From CAVZVZ01 sp963778895 (lineage in GTDB: Bacteria > Actinomycetota > Acidimicrobiia > Acidimicrobiales > Acidimicrobilacustridaceae), in the NCBI GenBank assembly GCA_963778895.1, contig CAVZVZ010000003.1, positions 39,364-103,363 of the forward strand: DNA of 64,000 nucleotides, read 5' to 3'. A program made the position numbers and the translations under genes. Of this stretch, positions 1 to 8,526 are shown piece by piece; within the stretch, counting starts at the first letter, position 1, and every line of letters starts with the position of its first letter. Under the pieces are notes generated by a model. That model was given only the letters and a program-made list of their open reading frames with translations. It had not been told where the DNA came from and made no database searches.

Positions 1-1
1 C

Positions 2-790
2 AGCCGGTGGACGGACGCCGACCACCAGCCGCGTTGGCTCCCCACCGCCCACCGCGCCTACAGCCTGCGTTCCGTCCAGAGTCTGTACGACGACCTCCAG
101 CAGCTCATGAAGGTCAACAGCCGACTCATCTGGATCGACAAGGTCACCCAGAGCCTCACCGACGCCATCGACGGGGCGACCGCCGAGATGGACACCGCGG
201 ACGCGGCCGCGCTGACCAATCGCCTCACGGAAGCACTCACCGCCACGATCGGAGACCTCGACGCCGACCGCGACGAGCTCAACGCACGAATCGGCCGGGC
301 CTCGGCCGCCGCGCCCGCACCGACGACGAAAGACGTGTCGACGTTGCTCAGTCACGCGCTTCACCGCGCGGCCGGGCTCAGCGGAAAGCGGCCGGCCACC
401 GTCGAGATCGTGTCTCCCGCGCTCGATCCGTCCGGCGCTGACTCCGAAGATCTGCTGGCCGGCGAGAAGCTCGGCCACTTCTTCGGATTCCTCGACGTGG
501 ACTTTCGGCGCAGCGACTTCGCCCTCGGTTACGCCCACATGAGGACGTGGCTTGCCACGGCCCTTCCGACGTACGGCTTCACCGATACCGAGGTGACGTC
601 CGTGCTCGAGGCCGTCGATGAAGGTCAGGGCCGCTTCGGATGGGAGCCGATCGACCGGGGGTCGGCGGACTTCGGTGACCTCAGCTGGCCGGAGAGAGGC
701 AAGGGCGCAGAGGTTCTCGTCCATGCCCTTCACCTGTTCGAGAAGGATCTTCGTCATTGGAGCGAAGATCCACCGACGCCACGCCAATGA
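2..790 (+). CDS. Patatin-like protein, C-terminal part (5' end outside window)
   Basis: The frame is open from the first bases of the window, so the gene starts upstream and only about 260 C-terminal residues are seen. An internal ATG at 107 is possible but the frame continues through it without a stop. A segment around 459-555 reads LxGEKLxHFFGFLDxDFRRSDFxLGYAHMRTWL in outline, which resembles the late part of bacterial patatin-like phospholipases (a GGFFDxxxRxxDxxLGR-type motif). The GxSxG nucleophile elbow of that family would lie upstream and is not visible. A helical, charged stretch precedes the motif. Assignment rests on this one motif; a plain hypothetical protein is the alternative. 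Confidence 0.5.
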   Translation, partial: SRWTDADHQPRWLPTAHRAYSLRSVQSLYDDLQQLMKVNSRLIWIDKVTQSLTDAIDGATAEMDTADAAALTNRLTEALTATIGDLDADRDELNARIGRASAAAPAPTTKDVSTLLSHALHRAAGLSGKRPATVEIVSPALDPSGADSEDLLAGEKLGHFFGFLDVDFRRSDFALGYAHMRTWLATALPTYGFTDTEVTSVLEAVDEGQGRFGWEPIDRGSADFGDLSWPERGKGAEVLVHALHLFEKDLRHWSEDPPTPRQ

Positions 791-820
791 ACCGTCCCCC
801 GTTCCCACGCGTTCACGAAC

Positions 821-1798
821 ATGGCCGCGCCGATGGTCCTACGATGGTCGGGCGTGGGCGAGCCCCGCTTCCCGCTGCTCGAGGAACTGGCGCCACTCGA
901 CACGTGGGTCCTGAACACCTATGCCGGCTGTGACCTCCGCTGCCGATACTGCATAACTGCGGCGCAAGGATCGTCGTGGCCGCGCGTGCCCCGGTCCGAG
1001 ATGAGAGTTCGCCTCGGTGACGAGCTGGACGCGCTTGCCGACCAGTGCGGCCTTCCGCCGCAGCTCGGTGTCGGCGCCTTTGCTGATGTCTACCCGAACG
1101 TGGAGGTCCGGTACGGGGTGACGAGACCCGCTGTCGAGGTACTGGTCGAGCGCGGGATCGCGTTCACCCTCGTAACCAAAGGCGCAACCGTGCTTCGTGA
1201 CGCCGACATCCTCTCCTCGAATCGCCGTGCCCACGTACAGGTTTCGCTTTGTTCGATCAATGACCAAACGGTGGCACGGCTGGATCCGGGAGCGCCCTCG
1301 GCCTCCGAACGACTGCGGGTCATTCACGCCTTGCGCGATGCGGGAGTTCGCGTGCGGGTGCAGGCATCGCCGTGGATACCAGGCGCGAGCGACGTGGCCG
1401 CGCTGCTCGATCGGCTGGAGCCGGGAATTCCCGTCACCGTCACTCCCCTACGGATACCTGCTCATGTCGAGCCGTTCGCGACTGCGCAAGGACTCACGCA
1501 GGCCAGCGTGAATGAGGCCTTTCAACGTGAGTACGAGCGGGTGGGCCCGCGCCCGCACCTCGTCTGGTCGAGGCCCCCGGCGCTCGACGGTGCACCACCA
1601 CACATCAGCGACAACATCGGTCAGCCGGCAGTCGATCATTGGTTCAACGCCCCAGCCGCGCCGGAGATCGGCCCTGCGCCAACGGAGCAGCGAGTTCGAT
1701 TCATGCCCGCACGTCGAGTGCTACGCGCTCGCTATGGGGATCGAGTGCTACGCGCTCGCTATGGGGATCGGGTGCTACGCGCTCCCGACGGGGCCTGA
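821..1798 (+). CDS. Radical SAM protein (SplB/Rv2578c-like)
   Basis: A 325-residue protein with a CDLRCRYC motif near residues 38-45, the CX3CX2C cluster that binds the radical-SAM [4Fe-4S] centre, in the context NTYAGCDLRCRYC. The spacing and the following LGVGAFADVYPNVE and LVTKGATVLRDADIL stretches resemble the SPL-like radical SAM proteins common in Actinobacteria, whose substrates are mostly unknown. It probably works in the cytosol using SAM and reduced ferredoxin. The ATG at 821 is followed by another in-frame ATG at 833; neither has a strong ribosome site. The last 27 residues are three copies of a 9-residue unit (RVLRARYGD), encoded by a 27-bp tandem repeat, an unusual tail for this family. 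It lies 30 bp after the patatin-like gene on the same strand. Confidence 0.75.
   Translation: MAAPMVLRWSGVGEPRFPLLEELAPLDTWVLNTYAGCDLRCRYCITAAQGSSWPRVPRSEMRVRLGDELDALADQCGLPPQLGVGAFADVYPNVEVRYGVTRPAVEVLVERGIAFTLVTKGATVLRDADILSSNRRAHVQVSLCSINDQTVARLDPGAPSASERLRVIHALRDAGVRVRVQASPWIPGASDVAALLDRLEPGIPVTVTPLRIPAHVEPFATAQGLTQASVNEAFQREYERVGPRPHLVWSRPPALDGAPPHISDNIGQPAVDHWFNAPAAPEIGPAPTEQRVRFMPARRVLRARYGDRVLRARYGDRVLRAPDGA
1714..1794 (+). repeat. Three tandem 27-bp units at the 3' end of the radical SAM gene
   Basis: Units run 1714-1740, 1741-1767 and 1768-1794. The first two are identical and the third has several substitutions near its end. The unit is a multiple of three and stays in frame, adding the peptide unit RVLRARYGD. 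Confidence 0.9.
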
Positions 1799-1802
1799 CG
1801 CG

Positions 1803-4800
1803 TCAGCCGTACCAACCGTTGACGTCGACGATGAGATCGACGGTGCCGGCCCGGTTGTACGCCGCGAACGCGCCGCCATCCCCGAGGATGGGAGTGGCCG
1901 AGTTGGCGACGGTCTGACCTGCGATCCAGTTCAGGGTGGACACGAGCGGCGGCGGGCCCGCGGTGTACACGCTGAGGAACGATGGACCCGATGGGTTCGT
2001 GACGGTCACGTTGACCACCGCGGCGACAGCGTTGGGGGGTACCGGCCCGGAACCGGCGATCGCGACGTCACGTTCGACGTTGGGTTGCCACGGCGTCGAG
2101 TAGAGGCCGACGTTGGGACCGGTCGGGCGAGAGTCGAGGACCCGGGTCGGCAGCACGCTGTGGAAGGGGTGGTCGTGGCCCGGTGCGTAGTAGCCCGCCA
2201 CGTCGACGATCACATTCGTCGACCCGGTCGCGTTGTAGATCGCAATCGCGCCATCGGCCCCGATCGTCGCCGTGGTCGCGTTCGCCGCAGTCTGGCCTGC
2301 CGCCCAGTTCAGATTGGATGCCAAGGGCATTGCAGTACCCGCAGGAAACGCCGTGAGGTGTCCCGCCGACGTCGTGTCGGTCACCGTGACGTTCACGACA
2401 ACCGCGACCGCGTCGGCCGCGACGCCACCGTGGCCCCGCACCTCGACCTCGCGGCTCTCACCCGGGCCCCAAGGAGTCGCGTTCGGTCCGACTTGAGGAC
2501 CGTTCGGCCGTGAATCGAGGATTCGGCTCGGGGCGAGCGGGGAGTAGCCGTTGCCGCCGGTGGTGTCGAAGTAACCGGCGATGTCGATGATCACATCGGT
2601 TGCACCCGCGGAATTGAAGATCGACAGCTCGCCCGTGGGCGACAGGCCGACGGTCGCCGCGGTGGCGACCGTGTCTCCCGAGGCCCAGTTCTGACTGGAC
2701 GCGAGGGGCATCGGGGCGTCCGCCGGCCAGATCGTCGCGAACGAGACCGCGGTCGTGTTCGTGAACGTGACGTTGACCGCGACCGCGTCGGCAGCGGGCG
2801 GAAGACCGGCAAGGCTGCGGACGTCTACCACGCGCGTCTCCCCCGGTCCCCAGGGCGTCGCGAACGGGCCCACTGCAGGACCATCGGGTCGCGTATCGAG
2901 GATGCGGGTCACGGCGACGGGATTGAACAGTGAGCCGCTGTGAGGAACCGTCGACGACGATGAGATGGACGGTGGACCCGTGCCAACTACGTTCGTCGCG
3001 CGGACCGTGAACGAGTAGCTCGACCAGTTGTCGAGAGCGTTCACGACGCACGTCAGCGGGCCCGACGACGTGCATTGCTGACCGCCCGGCGACGCGGTGA
3101 CGGTGTAGCCGAGCACCGGTGCAACGCCGCTCGAGGCCGGTGGTTCCCAGTTGACCGTGGCCGCCCGGTCAGCACCGGTGGCCGCGACGCTCGTCGGGGG
3201 CCCCGGGGTTCCGGGAGTGACGAGACCCGTGCCCAAACGGGCGACAACTGGCCCCCCGGCGAGCCACATGCTGCCGTCGGGGCCCGCCGCCAGCCCCGCG
3301 CCAGGGACTGGCTCCAAGGTGCTGTCGAAGAACGTGGTCGCGCCGGTCGTCGTCATCCGGACCGTCGAGGCGGTGGGGCTGCTCACCGTGCGCCGTCCGG
3401 TGAACCACAGGTTGCCGTCCGGCCCGGACACGATCGCCCCGACCAAGTCCACCCCGCTCGCGAAGTGAGCGACGGTCCCACTCGGTGACAAGCGTGCGAC
3501 GTCCGCTCCGTTCGAGCCGTCGATGATCCAGAGGTTGCCGTCGGGTCCGGTGGTGATCTCCGACGGTCCGGACACACCGGCGGGCGTCTGATTGGTGACG
3601 ACTCCGGCGGTGGTGATCACTCCGATCGAGTTGTTACCCGCGTTGGTGAACCACAGCTTGCCGTCGGGCCCGGCAGTGATGCCCTCTGGACTGTCGATGC
3701 CGATGCCAGTGAACGTGGTGACGTCGCCATCGGAGGTGATGCGTTCGATCGTGTTGTCGTTGGTGTTCGTGAACCACACGTTCCCATCCGGTCCGGCCGT
3801 GATCCAGCGAGGCTGCGCCGGTCCAGGGCGCGCGAAGATCGTGACGGCTCCCGCCGGGGTGATCCGCCCGATGGAGTTGTTGAGATCGCTCGTGAACCAG
3901 ACGTTTCCGTCGCGACCCTCGGCAATCCGCAGTGGCCCGTCGATCCCGTGGCCGGTGAACGAGGTCAGAGTGCCGGACGGCGTGACCCGGCCGATGGCGT
4001 TGCGATCGTGGTCGGTGAACCACAGGTTGCCGTCAGCGCCGGCAACGATGAAACGGGCATCCAAGGGTGGCGCGGTGAACGTCGTCAGCGACCCCGACGG
4101 CGTGGACCGGCCGATCGAGGCCGAGCCGCTGTTCGCAAACCAGAGGTTGCCATCCGATCCCGTGGTGATCCCCTCCGGGAAAGAGGCGTTCGGTGTCGCG
4201 AATCGCGTGATCACACCGGCGGTTGTGATGTTGCCGACCGAGCTTCGCTGTAGGGCGCCTACCGATATCCAACTGGTGAACCACAGCTTCCCGTCGGGGC
4301 CGGCAGTGATCTGTTGGGGATGGGTGAGCACGATGTCGCCATCGGTGAAGTCGGTGACGGTCCCGGCGGTGGTGATGCGTCCGATCGAGCCGGCGGCCGG
4401 ACCCGGACCCACCGGATTGGTGAACCAGAGGTTGCCGTCGGGTCCGGCAGTGATGCCTCGCGGACCGGAGATGGTCGGAGCCGTGAAATCGGTGACCGCG
4501 CCCGCAACCGTGATCCGCCCAATGCTGTTACCGGTCGCGTTCGTGAACCACAACGCACCATCAGGCCCCGCCGCAATCCCCTCAGGACCAGAGATCGTCA
4601 CGTCCGTGAAATTGGTGACCGCGCCCGCAACCGTGATCCGCCCAATGCTGTTACCGGTCGCGTTCGTGAACCACAACGCACCATCAGGCCCCGCCGCTAT
4701 CCCTTCAGGACCAGAGATCGTCCCATCCGTGAAATTGGTGACCGCGCCCGCAACCGTGATGCGCCCGATGCTGTTACCGGTCGCGTTCGTGAACCACAAC

Positions 4801-5117
4801 GCACCATCAGGCCCCGCCGCAATCCCTTCAGGACCAGAGATCGTCGGGTCACCGTGTGTCGTGATCGACCCGTCAGGCGTCACCACTCCGATGAGGTTGT
4901 TGGCGTGATTGGTGAACCACAAGTTGCCGTCGGGTCCGCTCGCGATCCCCTGCGGGTCACTGACACCGTCCGAGAAGGTCGTGTACTGGCCGAGTGTCTC
5001 AGCCGACGCAGGAGTCGACGCCGCAACCGCGACGAAGGAGGTTGCAAGAAGCACAAGAGCCAACACGGGCGGCCAAGCCGGGAAGGTACGTCTCGCTCGA
5101 TCGTCGTACCCCGTCAT
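1803..5117 (-). CDS. Secreted Vgb-like 14-blade propeller protein with FN3 and three C-terminal repeats
   Basis: A 1104-residue protein. Residues 1-39 form a signal peptide (basic start, LALVLLATSFVAV core, cleavage after SA). From about 40 to 640 come 14 repeats of about 41 residues with core GPDGxLWFTNxxxNxIGRITxxG, the pattern of virginiamycin B lyase (Vgb) propellers; 14 blades would make two seven-bladed domains. A fibronectin type III domain follows (PGPPTSVAATGADRAATVNW onward). Then come three related modules of about 120 residues, each starting R(I/V)LD(T/S)RPxGPxVG and ending IVDVAGYY or similar. A GGGGGACGAA ribosome site precedes the ATG. Similarity to Vgb does not prove lyase activity; I could not place catalytic residues, and an extracellular binding role is as likely. 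The gene is intact, unlike the related one at 50.4 kb. Confidence 0.88.
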   Translation of the reverse strand: MTGYDDRARRTFPAWPPVLALVLLATSFVAVAASTPASAETLGQYTTFSDGVSDPQGIASGPDGNLWFTNHANNLIGVVTPDGSITTHGDPTISGPEGIAAGPDGALWFTNATGNSIGRITVAGAVTNFTDGTISGPEGIAAGPDGALWFTNATGNSIGRITVAGAVTNFTDVTISGPEGIAAGPDGALWFTNATGNSIGRITVAGAVTDFTAPTISGPRGITAGPDGNLWFTNPVGPGPAAGSIGRITTAGTVTDFTDGDIVLTHPQQITAGPDGKLWFTSWISVGALQRSSVGNITTAGVITRFATPNASFPEGITTGSDGNLWFANSGSASIGRSTPSGSLTTFTAPPLDARFIVAGADGNLWFTDHDRNAIGRVTPSGTLTSFTGHGIDGPLRIAEGRDGNVWFTSDLNNSIGRITPAGAVTIFARPGPAQPRWITAGPDGNVWFTNTNDNTIERITSDGDVTTFTGIGIDSPEGITAGPDGKLWFTNAGNNSIGVITTAGVVTNQTPAGVSGPSEITTGPDGNLWIIDGSNGADVARLSPSGTVAHFASGVDLVGAIVSGPDGNLWFTGRRTVSSPTASTVRMTTTGATTFFDSTLEPVPGAGLAAGPDGSMWLAGGPVVARLGTGLVTPGTPGPPTSVAATGADRAATVNWEPPASSGVAPVLGYTVTASPGGQQCTSSGPLTCVVNALDNWSSYSFTVRATNVVGTGPPSISSSSTVPHSGSLFNPVAVTRILDTRPDGPAVGPFATPWGPGETRVVDVRSLAGLPPAADAVAVNVTFTNTTAVSFATIWPADAPMPLASSQNWASGDTVATAATVGLSPTGELSIFNSAGATDVIIDIAGYFDTTGGNGYSPLAPSRILDSRPNGPQVGPNATPWGPGESREVEVRGHGGVAADAVAVVVNVTVTDTTSAGHLTAFPAGTAMPLASNLNWAAGQTAANATTATIGADGAIAIYNATGSTNVIVDVAGYYAPGHDHPFHSVLPTRVLDSRPTGPNVGLYSTPWQPNVERDVAIAGSGPVPPNAVAAVVNVTVTNPSGPSFLSVYTAGPPPLVSTLNWIAGQTVANSATPILGDGGAFAAYNRAGTVDLIVDVNGWYG
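4479..4850 (-). repeat. Near-identical 123-bp repeats within the propeller gene
   Basis: Three adjacent units of exactly 123 bp (equivalent positions at 4525, 4648 and 4771) are almost identical at DNA level and encode 41-residue blades with core GPDGALWFTNATGNSIGRIT. The low divergence points to recent copying or gene conversion among blades 2-4, while the other blades have diverged. Confidence 0.88.
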
Positions 5118-5144
5118 TTCGTCCCCCGGCGTGTTGCCTCGTCG

Positions 5145-5837
5145 TCACTTGGCGGCTTCGACCTCGCGGTAGTTCATCGTGAAGAGCCGACGCCCCGGGC
5201 GGCCACCGAAGGTCGCATGCACGGTGCGATAGTTGCCAATGATCAGATCGCCTGGTTGATTCCGGATCGGCCACGACGGGATCTCCTGCGGGGTGACACC
5301 GAATCGTTCCTCGACTGCAGTCCACGGTTCGAGCTCGAGGCGCATCTCTCGGGCGAAATCACTCGTGAAGTCGTTCGTACCCGGGATGACCCGAAGGCCA
5401 CCGGAGTCGCCGTCGAGCTCATCGAGATAGAAGAACAACTTCACGCAGAAGCGTTCGAGCGGCGAGTCGTACACGTCACAATGCCACGAGGTATCGCAGT
5501 CGAGGAGGTTCCCGTCCGTCTGCCGATATTCGAAGCCGTTGGGAAACAACGACTCGAGAACACCGAGGATGCGCGGATCGGACTCGAGCGCCTTCAGCCG
5601 CGGATGCTGGTCACAGAACAGCGGGATCACTTGGCGCCGCTCGCTGAAGTGCACCTTCTCGAACATGTCGTGGGCCTCGTTGTTGGCGAAGACCTCATCG
5701 AAGGCGTCGATCACCTCGACGGTGTCATCGCCGAGAAACCCGGGTACATGGAGGAAGCCGAACGCATCGAAGAACCGCAGCTGCTGGGCGGTCAGACCAC
5801 CAGTGGTCTGGCGATCGGTCGAAGTGGCTTCCTTCAT
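5145..5837 (-). CDS. Phytanoyl-CoA dioxygenase (PhyH) family protein
   Basis: A 230-residue Fe(II)/2-oxoglutarate dioxygenase. The iron ligands are visible as the HxD pair in TSWHCDVYDSP and the distal His in NYRTVHATFGG, followed by an Arg-containing stretch (GRPGRRLF) of the kind that binds 2-oxoglutarate. The frame is open to an ATG at 5900, but the ATG at 5837 has a GGGAG site 5 nt upstream and is preferred. It is divergent from the SPASM radical SAM gene with a gap of about 150 bp, so the two may share a promoter region and a pathway. PhyH relatives hydroxylate many small molecules; the substrate cannot be inferred. Confidence 0.87.
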   Translation of the reverse strand: MKEATSTDRQTTGGLTAQQLRFFDAFGFLHVPGFLGDDTVEVIDAFDEVFANNEAHDMFEKVHFSERRQVIPLFCDQHPRLKALESDPRILGVLESLFPNGFEYRQTDGNLLDCDTSWHCDVYDSPLERFCVKLFFYLDELDGDSGGLRVIPGTNDFTSDFAREMRLELEPWTAVEERFGVTPQEIPSWPIRNQPGDLIIGNYRTVHATFGGRPGRRLFTMNYREVEAAK

Positions 5838-5984
5838 CTCAACTCCCAACTGCAACAGAACCGCCAGCGGGTCGAACGCTGAGGGCCGATCGTACGCCAC
5901 GCCGCAGAACCGGGCCCTCGCCCGGGCCGCTTCCAGCGATTATGATGTCTGGTCTACGACTACCGAGGTCAGGGGTTCTGGTTC

Positions 5985-7022
5985 GTGGCGACCTACACGA
6001 TCGATATCGAGCTCACGAACCGGTGCAACGCCGACTGCTACTTCTGTCCCCGTGACGCGACGCCACACCAAGGGCTGATGTCCGAAGAGGTCTTCGAACA
6101 AACGCTCGTGCGTGCTGTCCAGCTTCGCGACCTCAACACCCGGCTCGATTCCTCGATCGAGACGGAGATCAGCATGTGCGGGCTGGGTGAGCCCCTGCTC
6201 CACAAGCGAGCACCCGAATGGGTCGGCCGCGCGACGGAGCTGGGGTTTCATACCGCTATGTCGAGCAACGCGGCGCTCCTCGACGAGCGTCGGGGCGCCG
6301 CCCTCCTCGACGCGGGGCTGGGGGCGATCTACATCAACGTGGGCGAGCGCGACGACGACTACAAGGACATCTACAAGCTGCCGTTCGAGAAGACTCGTGC
6401 CAACGTCGTTCGGTTCGCCGAGATGGCGGGCGATCGGTGTGAGGTGGCGATCGTGCTCGTCGACCACCGACGCGACAAAGCCCACATCGCCGACATGGAG
6501 CAGTACTGGCGAAGCCAGGGTCTCGAGCACTTCTTGACGTTCGGCATCATGAACCGGGGCGGCTCGCTGTTCGTCGACCACATGCAGTACGACACCCGGC
6601 CCGAGCTCGCCACCGCGGCCCAGATGATCGCGGCGCGGGGCGGCGAAGCGATCTGTGGTGTGCCGTTCTTCTCGACGTTCGTGGGCTACGACGGCAACGT
6701 CTACCTGTGCTGCTCGGATTGGAAGAAAGAAGCGGCCATCGCCAACGTGTTCGACGATCACTGCCTCGACAAAGGCGTCAAGCTCCGACTCGCCGCATCT
6801 CGTCAACCCGTGTGCACGACCTGCAACCTCGACCCGCTGAACAACTTGGCCGACGAGATTCGCGCCTGTTCCGAGGGCGCGGAAGACGCAGGTGACATCG
6901 AGGAGCTCGCCGACGAGTTCGCGACCTACGGCCCCCGACTCAGGGAAGCCGTCGCGACCTTCGATGCGCTCGAGCGACCACCCGGAACCTCCCGGCGTCG
7001 CATTCCTGTGCGCTCGGCGTAG
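5985..7022 (+). CDS. Radical SAM/SPASM domain protein
   Basis: A 345-residue protein. Near the start it has CNADCYFC (CX3CX2C) in the context ELTNRCNADCYFCPRD, typical of SPASM/Twitch enzymes such as MoaA, AnSME and RiPP maturases. The C-terminal half has CGVPF, GNVYLCCSDW and CTTC, the cysteine pattern of a SPASM domain holding auxiliary clusters. The start is a GTG at 5985 with AGGGG nine nt upstream. It is divergent from a PhyH dioxygenase. No obvious short precursor peptide gene lies beside it, so a RiPP role is only a possibility; modification of a small molecule or a folded protein is equally open. Confidence 0.87.
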   Translation: MATYTIDIELTNRCNADCYFCPRDATPHQGLMSEEVFEQTLVRAVQLRDLNTRLDSSIETEISMCGLGEPLLHKRAPEWVGRATELGFHTAMSSNAALLDERRGAALLDAGLGAIYINVGERDDDYKDIYKLPFEKTRANVVRFAEMAGDRCEVAIVLVDHRRDKAHIADMEQYWRSQGLEHFLTFGIMNRGGSLFVDHMQYDTRPELATAAQMIAARGGEAICGVPFFSTFVGYDGNVYLCCSDWKKEAAIANVFDDHCLDKGVKLRLAASRQPVCTTCNLDPLNNLADEIRACSEGAEDAGDIEELADEFATYGPRLREAVATFDALERPPGTSRRRIPVRSA

Positions 7023-7025
7023 CGC

Positions 7026-7068
7026 GAAGCTCCGGGATTTCGGAGCCAGCTGCCGAACCGGGAGCTTC
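7026..7068. terminator. Inverted repeat between convergent genes
   Basis: GAAGCTCC at 7026-7033 pairs perfectly with GGAGCTTC at 7061-7068. It sits between the stop codons of two convergent genes, so a bidirectional transcription end is likely. There is no strong T-run. Confidence 0.35.
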
Positions 7069-7077
7069 TTCGAACGG

Positions 7078-7827
7078 TCAGCCGGTGAATCTCGGTGACG
7101 TGGCCGCCGCTACAGCCGCAGTCGTGGTTGGCGTCGTGACCGTGACGGTCGCCGAGGCGGTGGCCGTGAACGGGAGGCCGGCGGCGGTGTGCGCAGTCCA
7201 CGTCGCGGTGTTGGTCGTGGTCGCGTCGATCGGCGCGGAGACGGTTTGGCCGAGTGTGACCGTGTTGGCACTGGCACCGGGCGCAAGGTCGTAGGCGGCG
7301 TCGGTCAGCAGCACGCCGAGCTTGTCATCGGTCAGGCTGTGGGTCGCGAGCGTGGACGTCGTGTTGTTCGTGACGGTGTAGCAGTAGTACACGGTGGTAC
7401 CGGCGGTCACCGAAAGGCTGGAGGTGGCCGCGCACACGCCTGGCGTGGTGCCAACGGTCTTCACCAACGAGATCGACTCCGATAGAGCGACGACGAGCTC
7501 GCCGTCGGGATACCCACACTCGGACTGCTCGACCGTCACCGCGTAGTCACCGGGCGTCGTCCCAGGCGGGACGGTCATCTGCACCTGCCAGGCGCTCGCA
7601 CCGCTCACTTGGGCGGAGATCTCGAGATCGGGGACGGCCACCACCAGCGTGGTGCCGTCGATGCAGTCGGCGACACCCGAGACCGTGAAGCCTCCGCCGG
7701 GCGCGACCGGCGTGGGACTGACAACTGGCGCCGGGGTGATCCCCGCGCTGGCGGGAACCACGCCGAACCAGCCGGCCAGTCCAACGATCGCCGCGGCGAT
7801 CACAACGCGCTTCGTCCAGGTGCCCAT
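7078..7827 (-). CDS. Secreted protein with DUF11-like repeat domain
   Basis: A 249-residue protein beginning MGTWTKRVVIAAAIVGLAGW, a signal peptide likely cut after PASA. The N-terminal half is an Ig-like module (PVAPGGGFTVSG onward). The C-terminal half matches the DUF11-type conserved repeat (LVKTVGTTPGVCAATSSLSV, then YCYTVTNNTTSTLATHSLTD), found in actinobacterial surface proteins. The frame is open further upstream, but that part is antisense to the reductase gene; the ATG at 7827 begins a proper signal peptide. There is no LPXTG motif or C-terminal membrane anchor. Role unknown, presumably extracellular. Confidence 0.72.
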   Translation of the reverse strand: MGTWTKRVVIAAAIVGLAGWFGVVPASAGITPAPVVSPTPVAPGGGFTVSGVADCIDGTTLVVAVPDLEISAQVSGASAWQVQMTVPPGTTPGDYAVTVEQSECGYPDGELVVALSESISLVKTVGTTPGVCAATSSLSVTAGTTVYYCYTVTNNTTSTLATHSLTDDKLGVLLTDAAYDLAPGASANTVTLGQTVSAPIDATTTNTATWTAHTAAGLPFTATASATVTVTTPTTTAAVAAATSPRFTG

Positions 7828-7938
7828 GAGTACCGTCCCATCTGATGGCCCGCTTCCCGACCACGCTAATCGCCGCCCCCGCCTCGATGGGGCATCGTCT
7901 GCGTCCCACCATCTCCATCCACAGAGAGGCAGCTCACC

Positions 7939-8493
7939 ATGCGTAGGTTCAAGCTCCAGGTCCAGACCAGCGTCGACGGCTACATGTCGGGCGCCAACGG
8001 CGAGATGGACTGGATGACGTTCCCGTGGACCGACGATCTCAACGCCTACGTGACCGCGCTGACCGAGCCGGTCGACTGCATCGTGTTGGGCCGCAACCTC
8101 GCCGAGGGGTTCATCCCGCACTGGGCGGCGCTTGCCTCGGACGAACCGGGCGCCGACACGATGAACGACACGCCCAAGGTCGTGATCTCCAACACGCTCA
8201 CCGAGTCGCCATGGGACAACACCGTCGTCGCCGGCGGCGATCTGGTCGAGACCGTCGACCAGCTCAAGGCCGCTCCTGGCGGGGACATCATCACCTACGG
8301 CGGCGCCACGCTGGTCTCGGGGCTCATCGCCGAAGGTCTGCTCGACGAGCTTCATCTCTTGGTCAACCCGACCGCTATCGGCACGGGCATGCCCGTGTTC
8401 GGCCCTGACGCGCGCCAACCGCTACACCCCGTCAACGCACAGCAATTCGAATGCGGCATCACGCTCCTGCACTACGAGCCCAAGCGCTCCTGA
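7939..8493 (+). CDS. Dihydrofolate reductase family protein (RibD C-terminal-like)
   Basis: A 184-residue cytosolic reductase of the RibD/DHFR fold. Visible landmarks are the N-terminal QTSVDGYMSGANGEMDW, LGRNLAEGF, the strand PKVVISNTL and the nucleotide-binding ITYGGATLVSGLIAEGLLDELHL. Proteins of this group (often called YyaP/YwjB-like) reduce pteridine- or flavin-like compounds with NADPH; true substrates are mostly unknown. An AGAGAGGCAG ribosome site precedes the ATG. It is divergent from the secreted protein at 7078-7827. Full length for the family, nothing odd. Confidence 0.85.
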   Translation: MRRFKLQVQTSVDGYMSGANGEMDWMTFPWTDDLNAYVTALTEPVDCIVLGRNLAEGFIPHWAALASDEPGADTMNDTPKVVISNTLTESPWDNTVVAGGDLVETVDQLKAAPGGDIITYGGATLVSGLIAEGLLDELHLLVNPTAIGTGMPVFGPDARQPLHPVNAQQFECGITLLHYEPKRS

Positions 8494-8526
8494 CACAGAG
8501 GGGCGGCCGAGCGTTACCGTCCTGCG

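Noticed and set aside
3592..4908. 438-codon open frame on the plus strand
   Set aside because: Antisense of the Vgb propeller repeats; its repetition merely mirrors the sense repeats.
1803..5117. Calling the propeller proteins streptogramin B lyases (resistance genes)
   Set aside because: They are secreted, multi-domain and have 7 or 14 near-uniform blades; Vgb enzymes are cytosolic single-domain proteins and I cannot place the catalytic residues.
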